Source of the DNA: Tidjanibacter sp.
GTDB taxonomy: Bacteria; Bacteroidota; Bacteroidia; Bacteroidales; Rikenellaceae
Direction of reading: 5' to 3'
Assembly (NCBI GenBank): GCA_017648105.1
Contig: JAGCJH010000036.1
Span: forward strand, 1-49,878
Length of the DNA stretch: 49,878 nt
Part shown: piece by piece, positions 1 to 7,587 of the stretch
Layout of the letters: every line of letters starts with the position of its first letter
Position numbering within the stretch: position 1 is the first letter of the stretch
Translations under genes and position numbers: made by a program
Notes under the pieces: model-generated
The model's database searches: none
What the model was told of the DNA's origin: nothing
What the model saw: the letters and a program-made list of their open reading frames with translations, nothing else

Positions 1-368
1 CGAATATCCATATCGTTCTTAACCTTCACTTGGCAACCGAGGCGCCAGTGCTCTTTCTGCTGTTTGCGGGTGAAGAAACCTACCTCAGTGGGGAGAATCT
101 CGCCACCGCCGTCCAACACCTGAACTTTACACATACCGCAACTGCCCTGACCACCACAAGCCGAAGGAAGGAAGATTTTTTCCTGTGCGAGTGTGTTGAG
201 AAGCGAGTTGCCGCTTGCAACTTTGAGGCTCTTCTGCCCCTCGTTGATATTGATCGTAACCTCACCCGAAGATGTGAGTTTTGCCTTTGCCACGAGCAAC
301 AAAGCTACCAGCAGGAGCAAAGCCACGAGGAAGACTACGACTGCAACTATAATAACTGTTGTATTCAT
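1..368 (-). CDS. nqrF: Na+-translocating NADH:quinone reductase subunit F (partial)
   Basis: This is the N-terminal 122 codons of NqrF, the subunit that takes electrons from NADH through FAD and a [2Fe-2S] centre into the Na+-pumping NQR complex in the inner membrane. The rest of the gene lies beyond the left edge. Translation from the ATG at 368-366 gives one membrane helix (residues 4-26). A plant-ferredoxin-type domain follows, with ligands C70, C76, C79 and C111 (CGGQGSCGMC, then RLGC). The FAD/NAD(P)H domain would be off-window. It is the last gene of nqrABCDEF and follows nqrE after 25 bases. The order and the Cys pattern make the call firm. Confidence 0.95.
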   Translation of the reverse strand, partial: MNTTVIIVAVVVFLVALLLLVALLLVAKAKLTSSGEVTININEGQKSLKVASGNSLLNTLAQEKIFLPSACGGQGSCGMCKVQVLDGGGEILPTEVGFFTRKQQKEHWRLGCQVKVKNDMDI

Positions 369-393
369 CTCTCTTACTGTTTGCTAATAAATT

Positions 394-1008
394 CTACATC
401 TGGAAACCCGAGAAGATCATAAATGCCATACCCAGCAAACCGGTAATGATGAATGCCAAGCCAGGACCACGAAGACCTTTGGGAACATTGGAGTATGCAA
501 GCCTCTCACGGATAGCAGCCATCACGAGGATAGCAATCCACCAGCCAAAGCCCGAACCAAAGCCGAATACTGCTGCTTCACCGGCGGTCGCAAATGCTCT
601 CTGCTGCATAAACAGAGCGCCACCCATAATTGCACAGTTAACAGCGATAAGGGGCAAGAAGATACCGAGCTGGTTGTAGAGCGAGGGCGAGAATTTCTCT
701 ATGACCATCTCCAACAACTGAACGAATGCTGCAATCACAGCAATGAAGAGAATAAAACTCAGGAAGCTCAAATCGACCTCTGCCAACGAGGGAGAGATCC
801 ACGAAAGAGCACCTGCTTTGAGAATGTAATTTTCGAGCAAATAGTTCAGAGGCACAGTCACGAGCATTACGAAAGTAACTGCCAAACCCAAACCATTTGC
901 AGTCTTCACGCTCTTAGAAACGGCAATGTAGGAACACATACCGAAGAAGAACGAGAACACCATATTGTCAATAAAGACAGACTGAATAAATAGTTTCAAA
1001 AGTTCCAT
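394..1008 (-). CDS. nqrE: Na+-NQR subunit E
   Basis: Integral membrane subunit of the Na+-translocating NADH:quinone reductase, 204 residues and almost entirely hydrophobic, with about six helices. NqrD and NqrE are inverted homologues that in Vibrio share an intramembrane iron-sulfur centre. The two Cys expected here are present: C25 in GMCSYIA and C125 in VNCAIMGG. It starts 17 bases after nqrD ends. Length matches the family (about 200). NqrE resembles RnfA, but the surrounding nqrA/B/C/D/F genes identify it as Nqr. Confidence 0.96.
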   Translation of the reverse strand: MELLKLFIQSVFIDNMVFSFFFGMCSYIAVSKSVKTANGLGLAVTFVMLVTVPLNYLLENYILKAGALSWISPSLAEVDLSFLSFILFIAVIAAFVQLLEMVIEKFSPSLYNQLGIFLPLIAVNCAIMGGALFMQQRAFATAGEAAVFGFGSGFGWWIAILVMAAIRERLAYSNVPKGLRGPGLAFIITGLLGMAFMIFSGFQM

Positions 1009-1025
1009 ATACTATGCTCCTCCTA

Positions 1026-1646
1026 TTATTTTTCCTGTAAATCTTTGTTTGCGGTGCGGTGTACCCAGATGATGATACCTACGATAATAAGTGCCGCAGG
1101 AGGGAACAACATCAAACCGTTGTTTACATAGCCAGCCTCATAAAGACACTCGGGCACTACCTGGTAGCCAAACAAGGTACCATTGCCGAAGAGCTCCCTA
1201 ACGAAGCCGATGATTACGAGAACTGCACCATAGCCCAAGCCGTTGCCGATACCGTCAAGGAGCGAAGGTAGGGGTTTGTTGGAGAGTGCAAAAGCCTCTA
1301 CACGACCCATAATGATACAGTTGGTAATAATCAGACCTACATATACGGAGAGCTGTTTGCTCACATCGTACACGAAAGCTTTGAGGACATCATTTACGAT
1401 AGTTACGAGCGCAGCGATAACCACCAACTGAACGATGATACGGATACGATCGGGAATACCATTTCGCAAGAGCGAAAGTACAAGGTTCGAGAAAGCACAC
1501 ACAGCGACAACGGAAAGACCCATTACCAATGCGGGTTTAAGCTGGGTAGTAACTGCAAGTGCAGAGCAGATACCCAGAATCTGAACCAGAACGGGGTTGT
1601 TTTTTGCCAACGGATTGGTCAGCGATTGAAAAGTTTTGTTTTTCAT
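1026..1646 (-). CDS. nqrD: Na+-NQR subunit D
   Basis: Integral membrane partner of NqrE in the NADH:quinone reductase. Starting at the ATG at 1646 gives 206 residues, with the paired Cys C27 (GICSAL) and C110 (TNCIIMGR) that would complete the NqrD/E iron-sulfur site. An ATG five codons upstream (1661) is also in frame but would overlap the end of nqrC by 11 bases. The 1646 start leaves a 4-base gap, has an AAGG-like sequence just upstream and gives a family-like N terminus, so I prefer it. About six hydrophobic segments are visible. RnfE is the closest alternative family and is excluded by context. Confidence 0.93.
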   Translation of the reverse strand: MKNKTFQSLTNPLAKNNPVLVQILGICSALAVTTQLKPALVMGLSVVAVCAFSNLVLSLLRNGIPDRIRIIVQLVVIAALVTIVNDVLKAFVYDVSKQLSVYVGLIITNCIIMGRVEAFALSNKPLPSLLDGIGNGLGYGAVLVIIGFVRELFGNGTLFGYQVVPECLYEAGYVNNGLMLFPPAALIIVGIIIWVHRTANKDLQEK

Positions 1647-1650
1647 AGCC

Positions 1651-2376
1651 TTACTCTGCATTTTCGGTTTCTACTAAATAGAATGGCACAGCAGTACGAC
1701 TCATAATGAATGCGTCGTAGCAGCTAAGACAGTCTTTAATCATATTCTCCAAACCCTCGGAGGTTTTGGTACCACCAGTCACAGCATCCACCGAGTGAAC
1801 ATCGCCCTCGGGTGCGCCACCCTTAACAATCTCGATACCCACGAACTTACCATCCTCATAGATGGTCTTGCCGGGGAACTGAGCCTGATATTTGGGAGTT
1901 GCAATCTCTGCACCAAGACCAGGGGTCTCGCCTGCGTGGTCGAAGATTACACCTTTAATAGTATTAAGGTCGCTCTCCAAAGCCACATAGCCCCAGATGT
2001 CGTTCCAAAGACCTTTACCAATTACAGGGAATACAAACTCGCCAGTAGCCTTGTTCTCAAAAACGGGGTACTCGCCTGCTGCATAGCTTGCTGCAAGAGC
2101 AAAGAGTTTGTCGAGAGGGGTGTTCTCGGTGTTGATAACCTCACCCTCCTTATTTACAACATATGCCTCGATAACGCTATCATAGCTACCTTTCTCCAAT
2201 CCGAGCGATGCTACAATAGCATCTTTCTTCTCGTTGAGCACATTAGCATTCTGCCTCTCTTTGAGCGAGAGCGAGGTGAACGCCAGCAAGATGGCTACGA
2301 TAATAACCATTACCGACGAGTAGAATACGATGTAGGCGTTGCTATTTTTGCCGCCCAAGAATTTTTTATCACTCAT
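1651..2376 (-). CDS. nqrC: Na+-NQR subunit C, covalent FMN carrier
   Basis: 241 residues. One N-terminal helix (about 15-36) is followed by a periplasmic FMN-binding domain. The flavinylation motif is DAVTGGTKT (D197 to T205), and T203 is the expected site where ApbE attaches FMN by a phosphoester bond. The usual motif is Dxx(S/T)GA(T/S)xT, so Gly replaces the common Ala here; the motif is otherwise intact. NqrC passes electrons between the NqrD/E cluster and NqrB. It sits 20 bases downstream of nqrB. RnfG is the related alternative and is excluded by the operon. Confidence 0.95.
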   Translation of the reverse strand: MSDKKFLGGKNSNAYIVFYSSVMVIIVAILLAFTSLSLKERQNANVLNEKKDAIVASLGLEKGSYDSVIEAYVVNKEGEVINTENTPLDKLFALAASYAAGEYPVFENKATGEFVFPVIGKGLWNDIWGYVALESDLNTIKGVIFDHAGETPGLGAEIATPKYQAQFPGKTIYEDGKFVGIEIVKGGAPEGDVHSVDAVTGGTKTSEGLENMIKDCLSCYDAFIMSRTAVPFYLVETENAE

Positions 2377-2396
2377 AATTCTATTCCTCCATCTTT

Positions 2397-3566
2397 TTAT
2401 GCGTTAATACTCTTTTTAGCCCTGCGGTTGCGACGGCTTACATTTGCCTGAACGACATAGTGATCAACAACAGGCGCAAGTGCGTTCATAAAGACGATAG
2501 CGAGCATCATACCCTCGGGGTAACCAGTGTTGAATACACGCACCAAAACTGCGAGCACACCAATCATAAAGCCAACGATAAGCTTACCACAGTTGGTCTG
2601 TGCCGAAGTAACGGGGTCGGTAGCCATAAACACTGCACCGAAAGCAAAGCCACCAAGCAACAAGTGCTGCCAAGCGGGAAGTGTCATATAGAGCTCCGTT
2701 GCGGTCTGGGGCTCAGCGGGAGCGATGAGGTTGAAGATACCACCCATCACAAGACCACCCACAAATACGCTAACCATAGTCCTCCAACTTGCTACGCCAG
2801 TGAAGAGCAAAAGTGCGCCACCAAGCAAGATGCACAAGGTCGAGGTCTCGCCCACTGAACCGGGAATGGTACCGATGAATGCGTCGAGCATCGACACGCT
2901 GGTAGTACCAGTGTTTGCCAACTCGCCAAGAGCAGTTGCACCAGTGCGTGCGTCGCTAAACCATACAGCCTCACCCGAGATGCTCGAAGTGTAGGAGAAG
3001 AAGATGAACAGACGAGCAATGAGTGCGGGGTTAAAGATATTCATACCAGTACCGCCGAAGATCTCCTTACCGATGATTACTGCAAAAGCAGTAGCCAAAG
3101 CAGTCATCCACAGAGGGGTACCGATAGGAATAATCAGAGGAATCAGCATACCCGATACGAAGAAGCCCTCATTGACCTCCTCTTTGCGAATCTGTGCAAA
3201 TGCACACTCAATCGAAAGACCAACAACATAGGTCACGATAATCGAAGGAAGCAACTGCCAGAAACCATACCAGAAGTTCTGCCAAATGTTGAAGTCAGCA
3301 CCATCAATCCTCTGGAAACCAATATTCCACATACCGAACAAAATTGTAGGTATGAGAGCGATGATCACCATAAACATAGTGCGTTTCATATCGTTACAGT
3401 CACGAACGTGAGCACCTTTCTTGGTCACGTCGGTAGGCACATAGAAGAAGGTCTCCATTGCCTCATAGAACGAGTGCAACCACGAGAGTTTACCGCCCTC
3501 CGAGAAGGTGGGAGCAAACTTTTCGAGCAATCGTTTGGGAAGGGGTTTATTGTAATTCTGTTTCAT
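2397..3566 (-). CDS. nqrB: Na+-NQR subunit B, ion-translocating core
   Basis: 389-residue membrane subunit that carries covalent FMN and riboflavin and forms most of the Na+ path and the quinone region. The flavinylation motif DARTGATAL (D205 to L213) puts FMN on T211. About ten hydrophobic segments are visible, including the conserved stretch around GKEIFGGTGMNIFNPA (about 166-181). It starts 4 bases after the nqrA stop, so the two are probably translationally coupled. The length fits NqrB (about 385-415) rather than RnfD. Confidence 0.96.
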   Translation of the reverse strand: MKQNYNKPLPKRLLEKFAPTFSEGGKLSWLHSFYEAMETFFYVPTDVTKKGAHVRDCNDMKRTMFMVIIALIPTILFGMWNIGFQRIDGADFNIWQNFWYGFWQLLPSIIVTYVVGLSIECAFAQIRKEEVNEGFFVSGMLIPLIIPIGTPLWMTALATAFAVIIGKEIFGGTGMNIFNPALIARLFIFFSYTSSISGEAVWFSDARTGATALGELANTGTTSVSMLDAFIGTIPGSVGETSTLCILLGGALLLFTGVASWRTMVSVFVGGLVMGGIFNLIAPAEPQTATELYMTLPAWQHLLLGGFAFGAVFMATDPVTSAQTNCGKLIVGFMIGVLAVLVRVFNTGYPEGMMLAIVFMNALAPVVDHYVVQANVSRRNRRAKKSINA

Positions 3567-3570
3567 ACTC

Positions 3571-4923
3571 TTACATCTCCTTAATCATAAGGTTAATACC
3601 ATCACGAACGAGTGCCTGCAACTCCTGCTTCGAGGGGTCAACAAACTCGCAAAGTGCAACATCCTCCTCTACGATCTCATAGATACCAAGGTTTTCCATC
3701 TTCTCAATATCGCCAGCCATAATAGCCTTGAAGAGATACATAGGATAGATATCCATAGGCAAGTATTTCTCATAGAGACCTGTTACTACGCATGGGCGCA
3801 CACCACCATTCAGAACAGTACGGAGGTCATATGTCTTCTTAGGCCTAAGCCACGAGAAGTAGGTGCGAGATACGGAAAGTTTGTGGAAGCGGGGCGCCAA
3901 CCAGCCAATGAGCTCCAATTCGCCACCCTCGGGAATAACAGTTACCTGCGAGGAGTAGATGCCCACATAGTCGTTTGCCGTAGCTTTCACACCCGAAAGC
4001 ACATTACCCTCAATCAGACGGAAGGTCGAGCCGCCACCCTGAGGTTTGATGCGTGCGGGCATAAGCACATCGCAGAGCGACGAGCCCACAAGGCACCTTA
4101 CATACTGAGGGTGAGCAACCTGCGAGCCGGTAACTGCGTAGGTCTTAACCATATTAACTTTACCCTCAGTAAAGAGGCGACCGATGATTGCTACATTCTG
4201 GATGCCAACAGTCCAAACCTTCTCGCCCTTATTTACGGGGTCGATGTGGTGAATCTGTACGCCCACATTACCTGCGGGGTGAGCACCAGCAAAGTAGTGT
4301 TTCTCAACGCCTTCAATAGCCTCCAAAATGCTCTTCTCGCCAGCTTTGAGCGAAAGATGAACATTGGAGCAGAGTTTCTTCAAAGCCTCGAAGCCTGCCT
4401 GAACTGCCTGCAAATCATCTTTGAGGGCGATGTTCATATCAGGTGCAAGAGGTGCGGTATCAAAGCCCGACACGAAGATAGCCTTGGGGGTGTCTTTCGA
4501 ATCGGCAATGATGCCATAGGGGCGCTGGATGATGGTTGCCCACAGACCGCTTTCGAGCAGTGTAGCGACAACCTCCTCACGAGTTGCCTCCGCAAGATTG
4601 GTTTTGAAGGGTTTGTAGTTTTGTTGAGCATCGGCTGCAACCTCAATGGCGAGAAGTTTGCGCTTCGCACCACGACGAACTGCCGAAACGGTACCGCTGA
4701 CGGGGGAAGTGAACATCACTTCGGGGTGTGCTTTGTCATAGAACAGAGCGTCACCTGCCAACACCTTATCGCCCTCGGTCACCAACAGTTTGGGTACAAC
4801 ACCCTCGAATGTAAGGGGAGAAATAGCGTAGCGCTCACCAATGGGGAGTTCAATTACGCTCTTTTCAGCCTCACCTACGAGTTTGATGTCAAGCCCTTTT
4901 TTGAGTTTAATGACTTTCGACAT
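3571..4923 (-). CDS. nqrA: Na+-NQR subunit A
   Basis: 450-residue cytoplasmic subunit of the NADH:quinone reductase, first gene of the operon. The open frame runs up to 5013, but family proteins begin MxKVIKLKKGLDI, which fits the ATG at 4923. A start at 5013 would lie inside the promoter -7 box at 5013-5020 and so would not be transcribed. The chain contains the family's GDALFYDK barrel-sandwich region (about 70-85) and the C-terminal EYVLC-like Cys region near the end (EEDVALCEFVDPSKQ). NqrA has no cofactor in known structures. Confidence is high from sequence and gene order. Confidence 0.96.
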   Translation of the reverse strand: MSKVIKLKKGLDIKLVGEAEKSVIELPIGERYAISPLTFEGVVPKLLVTEGDKVLAGDALFYDKAHPEVMFTSPVSGTVSAVRRGAKRKLLAIEVAADAQQNYKPFKTNLAEATREEVVATLLESGLWATIIQRPYGIIADSKDTPKAIFVSGFDTAPLAPDMNIALKDDLQAVQAGFEALKKLCSNVHLSLKAGEKSILEAIEGVEKHYFAGAHPAGNVGVQIHHIDPVNKGEKVWTVGIQNVAIIGRLFTEGKVNMVKTYAVTGSQVAHPQYVRCLVGSSLCDVLMPARIKPQGGGSTFRLIEGNVLSGVKATANDYVGIYSSQVTVIPEGGELELIGWLAPRFHKLSVSRTYFSWLRPKKTYDLRTVLNGGVRPCVVTGLYEKYLPMDIYPMYLFKAIMAGDIEKMENLGIYEIVEEDVALCEFVDPSKQELQALVRDGINLMIKEM

Positions 4924-5012
4924 ATCTGTTAAGATAGGTAAATAAGTGAATAAATTATTGGTTTGTTGTTTGAAATATCGTTCAGTTTCGGTTTTTTCTC
5001 TTAAAATGCGCA

Positions 5013-5020
5013 CAAATATA
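5013..5020 (-). promoter_or_regulatory. nqr operon promoter, -7 box
   Basis: On the minus strand this reads TATATTTG, a perfect Bacteroidetes -7 box (TAnnTTTG). Transcription should begin near 5006, giving an 80-odd-base leader before the nqrA ATG at 4923. No clear TTG lies 19-21 bases upstream, so the -33 half is poor and an activator or relief from a repressor may matter. Confidence 0.65.
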
Positions 5021-5049
5021 ACCCTTATTTTTATAAATAGGTAATCATC

Positions 5050-5067
5050 GTGTTATAATTTTCACAC
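5050..5067. promoter_or_regulatory. Rex-like operator between nqrA and the tatD-like gene
   Basis: GTGTTATAATTTTCACAC is an imperfect 18-bp palindrome (7 of 9 half-site pairs). It matches the classical Rex consensus TTGTGAAWWWWTTCACAA at 14 of 18 positions by my count. A further half-site TTCACAA lies at 5074-5080. It sits roughly 44-61 bases upstream of the predicted nqr start and 39-56 upstream of the tatD-like start. Rex is an NADH/NAD+ sensor and a rex gene lies at 42514-43158. The assignment is an inference from the motif. Confidence 0.45.
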
Positions 5068-5091
5068 ATTTTTTTCACAAACTTTATTTTG

Positions 5092-5099
5092 TATCTTTG
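5092..5099 (+). promoter_or_regulatory. Promoter -7 box of the tatD-like operon
   Basis: TATCTTTG is a perfect TAnnTTTG box. It ends only 8 bases before the ATG at 5108, so the predicted transcript starts at about 5106 and is almost leaderless. This also rules out the in-frame GTG at 5099 as the start codon. Confidence 0.6.
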
Positions 5100-5107
5100 T
5101 GGTCGGT

Positions 5108-5746
5108 ATGGCTGAATTTATCGACATACATACCCACTCGATGGAGGAAGGTGGCAAAAGGATAGTAAATCGCAGACTCGGAGTTGAGCCTGCGGTGGGT
5201 GGCATTTGTGTGCAATCTGTCGGCATTCACCCCTGGGACGCAGAGGCGCTCTACCCCACTCTATCGGAGTTGCTTTCGCAGTTGGAAATTATTGATTGCG
5301 TGGCTATTGGAGAGGTTGGGTTGGATAAATACTGTAAGGTGGATTTTGGGCGCCAAATGGAGCTTTTTGAAGCACAATTACACATTGCCGAAAGACGGAA
5401 ATTACCAGTTGTCATACACTGCGTAAAGGCACAACAAGAGGTTGTGAAAATGCTATCGGCACACGCTCTTTCGGATGTGATTTTTCACGGCTTTATTGGC
5501 TCTGTGGAGCAGATGAAGGAGATTGTGGAGCGTGGGTGGTTTGTGTCGTTCGGTTTTGGGGCTTTGCGCTCGCCAAAGACCATAGAAGCCTTGCGCACCA
5601 TACCTCTCGAAAACCTGTTTTTGGAAAGTGATACTGACGAGCGCCCAATTGAGGCGATATATGAAGCTGCGGCTCAAATCAAGAACATTGAATTAGAGCT
5701 ACTTAAAAGTGAAATAGAGAATAATTACAATAAGATATTCAGATGA
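5108..5746 (+). CDS. TatD-family metal-dependent hydrolase
   Basis: 212-residue TIM-barrel hydrolase of the TatD family (metal-dependent DNases and related phosphoesterases). Metal ligands are visible in order: H8 and H10 (HTH), E69 (GEVGLDK), H104 (VVIHC), H127 (FHGF) and the ESDTD acidic pair (173-177). At 212 residues it is about 50 shorter than E. coli TatD (260), but all the metal-site blocks are present. It overlaps the next gene by 4 bases (ATGA), so the two are cotranscribed. The substrate cannot be read from sequence. An in-frame GTG at 5099 falls in the promoter and is rejected. Confidence 0.9.
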   Translation: MAEFIDIHTHSMEEGGKRIVNRRLGVEPAVGGICVQSVGIHPWDAEALYPTLSELLSQLEIIDCVAIGEVGLDKYCKVDFGRQMELFEAQLHIAERRKLPVVIHCVKAQQEVVKMLSAHALSDVIFHGFIGSVEQMKEIVERGWFVSFGFGALRSPKTIEALRTIPLENLFLESDTDERPIEAIYEAAAQIKNIELELLKSEIENNYNKIFR

Positions 5747-6465
5747 GTTGGAAAGAACGCACACGCTTACTTTTGGGCGAGGAAAAGTTGGGGATGATTG
5801 AAAAGGCACACATCTTGGTTGTGGGTCTTGGTGGTGTTGGTGCATACGCCGCTGAGATGCTTGTGAGGGCTGGTGTGGGCGAAATGACTATTGCCGATGC
5901 CGACACGGTTGGTGAGAGTAATATCAATCGTCAGCTCATTGCTTTACATTCAACCATCGGTAGAAATAAAACCGAGATACTTGCTGAAAGACTGAGAGAT
6001 ATCAATCCAGATGTGGTGCTCCATATTCACACCGAATACATCCGTGACGAGAAGACTTACGAGCTTCTCGACGAGGCGAAATATGACTATGTAGTGGACT
6101 GCATCGACACCCTTTCGCCCAAGGTAAATCTCATTGCAGGAGCGCTCGAAAGAGGTATTCCTCTGGTGAGTTCGATGGGTGCAGGTGCTAAGACCGACCC
6201 CACGAAAATAGAGGTAAAAGATATTGGCAAGAGTCACCACTGTCCTCTGGCGCATATGTTGCGAAAGAGGTTGCACAAGTTGGGTATCCGAAGCGGTTTT
6301 TGGGCAGTTTTTTCACCTGAGCCAGTGCGTGAGGGCTCGATGATTATTGCTGAGGAGACCAACAAGAAGTCCAATGTGGGCTCTATCTCCTACATCCCCG
6401 CAGCGTTTGGTTGCACCTGTGCAAGTGTGGTGGTGCGTGACCTGCTTGGCGAACTTGAAGCATAA
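5743..6465 (+). CDS. tcdA: tRNA threonylcarbamoyladenosine dehydratase (TcdA/CsdL family)
   Basis: 240-residue E1-like ATP-using enzyme that cyclises t6A37 to ct6A in tRNAs decoding ANN codons. The N terminus has the ThiF-type nucleotide site GLGGVGAYAAE (about 28-38), followed by the adenylation-site block with D50 (IADADTV) and the N-x-x-R-Q segment (NINRQ). The length is close to E. coli TcdA (268). Start and stop overlap the TatD-like gene by ATGA. MtaB (13489-14778) modifies the same t6A37 nucleotide in other tRNAs. ThiF/MoeB paralogues are unlikely because no sulfur-carrier or thiamine genes are nearby. Confidence 0.9.
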   Translation: MSWKERTRLLLGEEKLGMIEKAHILVVGLGGVGAYAAEMLVRAGVGEMTIADADTVGESNINRQLIALHSTIGRNKTEILAERLRDINPDVVLHIHTEYIRDEKTYELLDEAKYDYVVDCIDTLSPKVNLIAGALERGIPLVSSMGAGAKTDPTKIEVKDIGKSHHCPLAHMLRKRLHKLGIRSGFWAVFSPEPVREGSMIIAEETNKKSNVGSISYIPAAFGCTCASVVVRDLLGELEA

Positions 6466-6482
6466 CCTAAATAACTGATACT

Positions 6483-7418
6483 ATGAAAATTGTATTTCTC
6501 GATGAATATACTCTCGGTGGCGCAGATTTGAGTGCCATTCGCTCGCTGGGCGATTATGCGGGCTACATAAAAACCTCTCCCGAGGAGGTTGTAGAGAGGG
6601 CGAAAGATGCCGAGGTTGTAATTGTTAATAAGGTCGTGATTGGCGAGCGTGAGATGAACGCCCTGCCCAATCTGCGTCTTATCTGCGTGGCGGCTACGGG
6701 AGTCAATAATATAGATTTAGTTGCAGCAAAGGAGCACGGAATTTTGGTGCGCAATGCTGTTGGCTACTCCACACACACTGTTGCGGAGGCTACTCTTGGT
6801 AGTGTTCTGACGCTCCTCAGGCAGACAAACTACTATGACCGCTATGTCAAGAGTGGTGAGTATAGTACCTCGGGAGAATGGGTCAATTTCGACCGCCCCA
6901 CACACCGACTTTGGGGTAAGAATTGGGGTATTGTAGGTATGGGCAATATCGGTCGTGAGGTCGCACGCCTTGCCTCGGCATTTGGCTGTGAGGTTGCCTA
7001 CTACTCCACCTCGGGTGCGGAGCGCAAAGAGGAGTATGAGAGGATGGATTTGGACTCTCTTTTGGCGTGGGCGGATGTCCTCTCGGTGCATTGTCCGCTG
7101 AATGATAATACCAAAGGACTTATTGATACAGAGAAGATTGCGAAGATGAAACCTTCGGCAGTTGTTGTAAATGTTGCTCGTGGCGGCATTGTTGTGGAGG
7201 AGGCGGTTGCCGAGGCTCTCAACGAGGGCAGATTGGCGGGTGCATCCTTTGATGTCTATCCCTCGGAGCCTATGCCGAGCACCTCTCCCCTGCTCCACAC
7301 CAAAGACCCCGATAAACTCCTCCTCTCGCCCCACAATGCGTGGTCGGCAGTCGAGTCCATAGAGAACCTTGTGGAGTGCATCGCCAATAATATAAAGGTG
7401 TATATCGAAAATAAGTAA
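6483..7418 (+). CDS. D-2-hydroxyacid dehydrogenase, NAD(P)-dependent (glycerate dehydrogenase-like)
   Basis: 311-residue member of the D-isomer 2-hydroxyacid dehydrogenase family. The Rossmann motif GMGNIG is near residue 147-152. The catalytic Arg is in NVARGGIV, the Glu in the SFDVYPSEP block, and the His in SPHNAWSA. These are the full triad, unlike the serA product at 29621. Closest by eye are hydroxypyruvate reductase/glycerate dehydrogenases; the substrate is uncertain. It starts 17 bases after tcdA and is probably the last gene of the tatD-tcdA unit, since no promoter separates them. Confidence 0.85.
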   Translation: MKIVFLDEYTLGGADLSAIRSLGDYAGYIKTSPEEVVERAKDAEVVIVNKVVIGEREMNALPNLRLICVAATGVNNIDLVAAKEHGILVRNAVGYSTHTVAEATLGSVLTLLRQTNYYDRYVKSGEYSTSGEWVNFDRPTHRLWGKNWGIVGMGNIGREVARLASAFGCEVAYYSTSGAERKEEYERMDLDSLLAWADVLSVHCPLNDNTKGLIDTEKIAKMKPSAVVVNVARGGIVVEEAVAEALNEGRLAGASFDVYPSEPMPSTSPLLHTKDPDKLLLSPHNAWSAVESIENLVECIANNIKVYIENK

Positions 7419-7450
7419 CGAGAAAGTGTTCAGTTTGCCCAAAGTTTTCG

Positions 7451-7458
7451 TATATTTG
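7451..7458 (+). promoter_or_regulatory. Promoter -7 box upstream of a short leader unit
   Basis: TATATTTG matches TAnnTTTG exactly. No TTG lies at ideal spacing (TGTT near 7428-7431 is the nearest). Predicted start is about 7465, which begins a roughly 85-nt transcript ending at the hairpin 7513-7543. Confidence 0.55.
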
Positions 7459-7482
7459 CAAAACACAATCAAGACATAACAA

Positions 7483-7503
7483 ATGAACGAAAGTTCTACA
7501 TAA
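7483..7503 (+). other. Six-codon mini-ORF in a leader (MNESST)
   Basis: ATG at 7483 opens a six-codon frame (Met-Asn-Glu-Ser-Ser-Thr, then TAA). It sits between the TATATTTG box and a strong terminator hairpin that starts 9 bases after its stop codon. The arrangement resembles an attenuator leader or a short sRNA, but the peptide shows no run of a regulatory codon. Translation is unproven. Confidence 0.3.
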
Positions 7504-7512
7504 GGGTACGCC

Positions 7513-7549
7513 AATACCCCTCCCGAAAATCGGGGGGGGTATTTTATTG
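7513..7549 (+). terminator. Strong intrinsic terminator
   Basis: A 13-bp stem (AATACCCCTCCCG paired with the G-rich arm, one G-U pair) closes a 5-base AAAAT loop and is followed by a T-rich tail (TTTTATT). It could end the tatD-tcdA operon or act as an attenuator for the lipoprotein gene at 7588. Confidence 0.8.
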
Positions 7550-7587
7550 ATTATCAAATAGTTACAGGCTTTAATAAATAAACTGCT

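Noticed and set aside
4924-5013. 30-codon N-terminal extension of NqrA
   Set aside because: It is in frame, but the start would sit in the promoter -7 box and the extension is unlike any NqrA.
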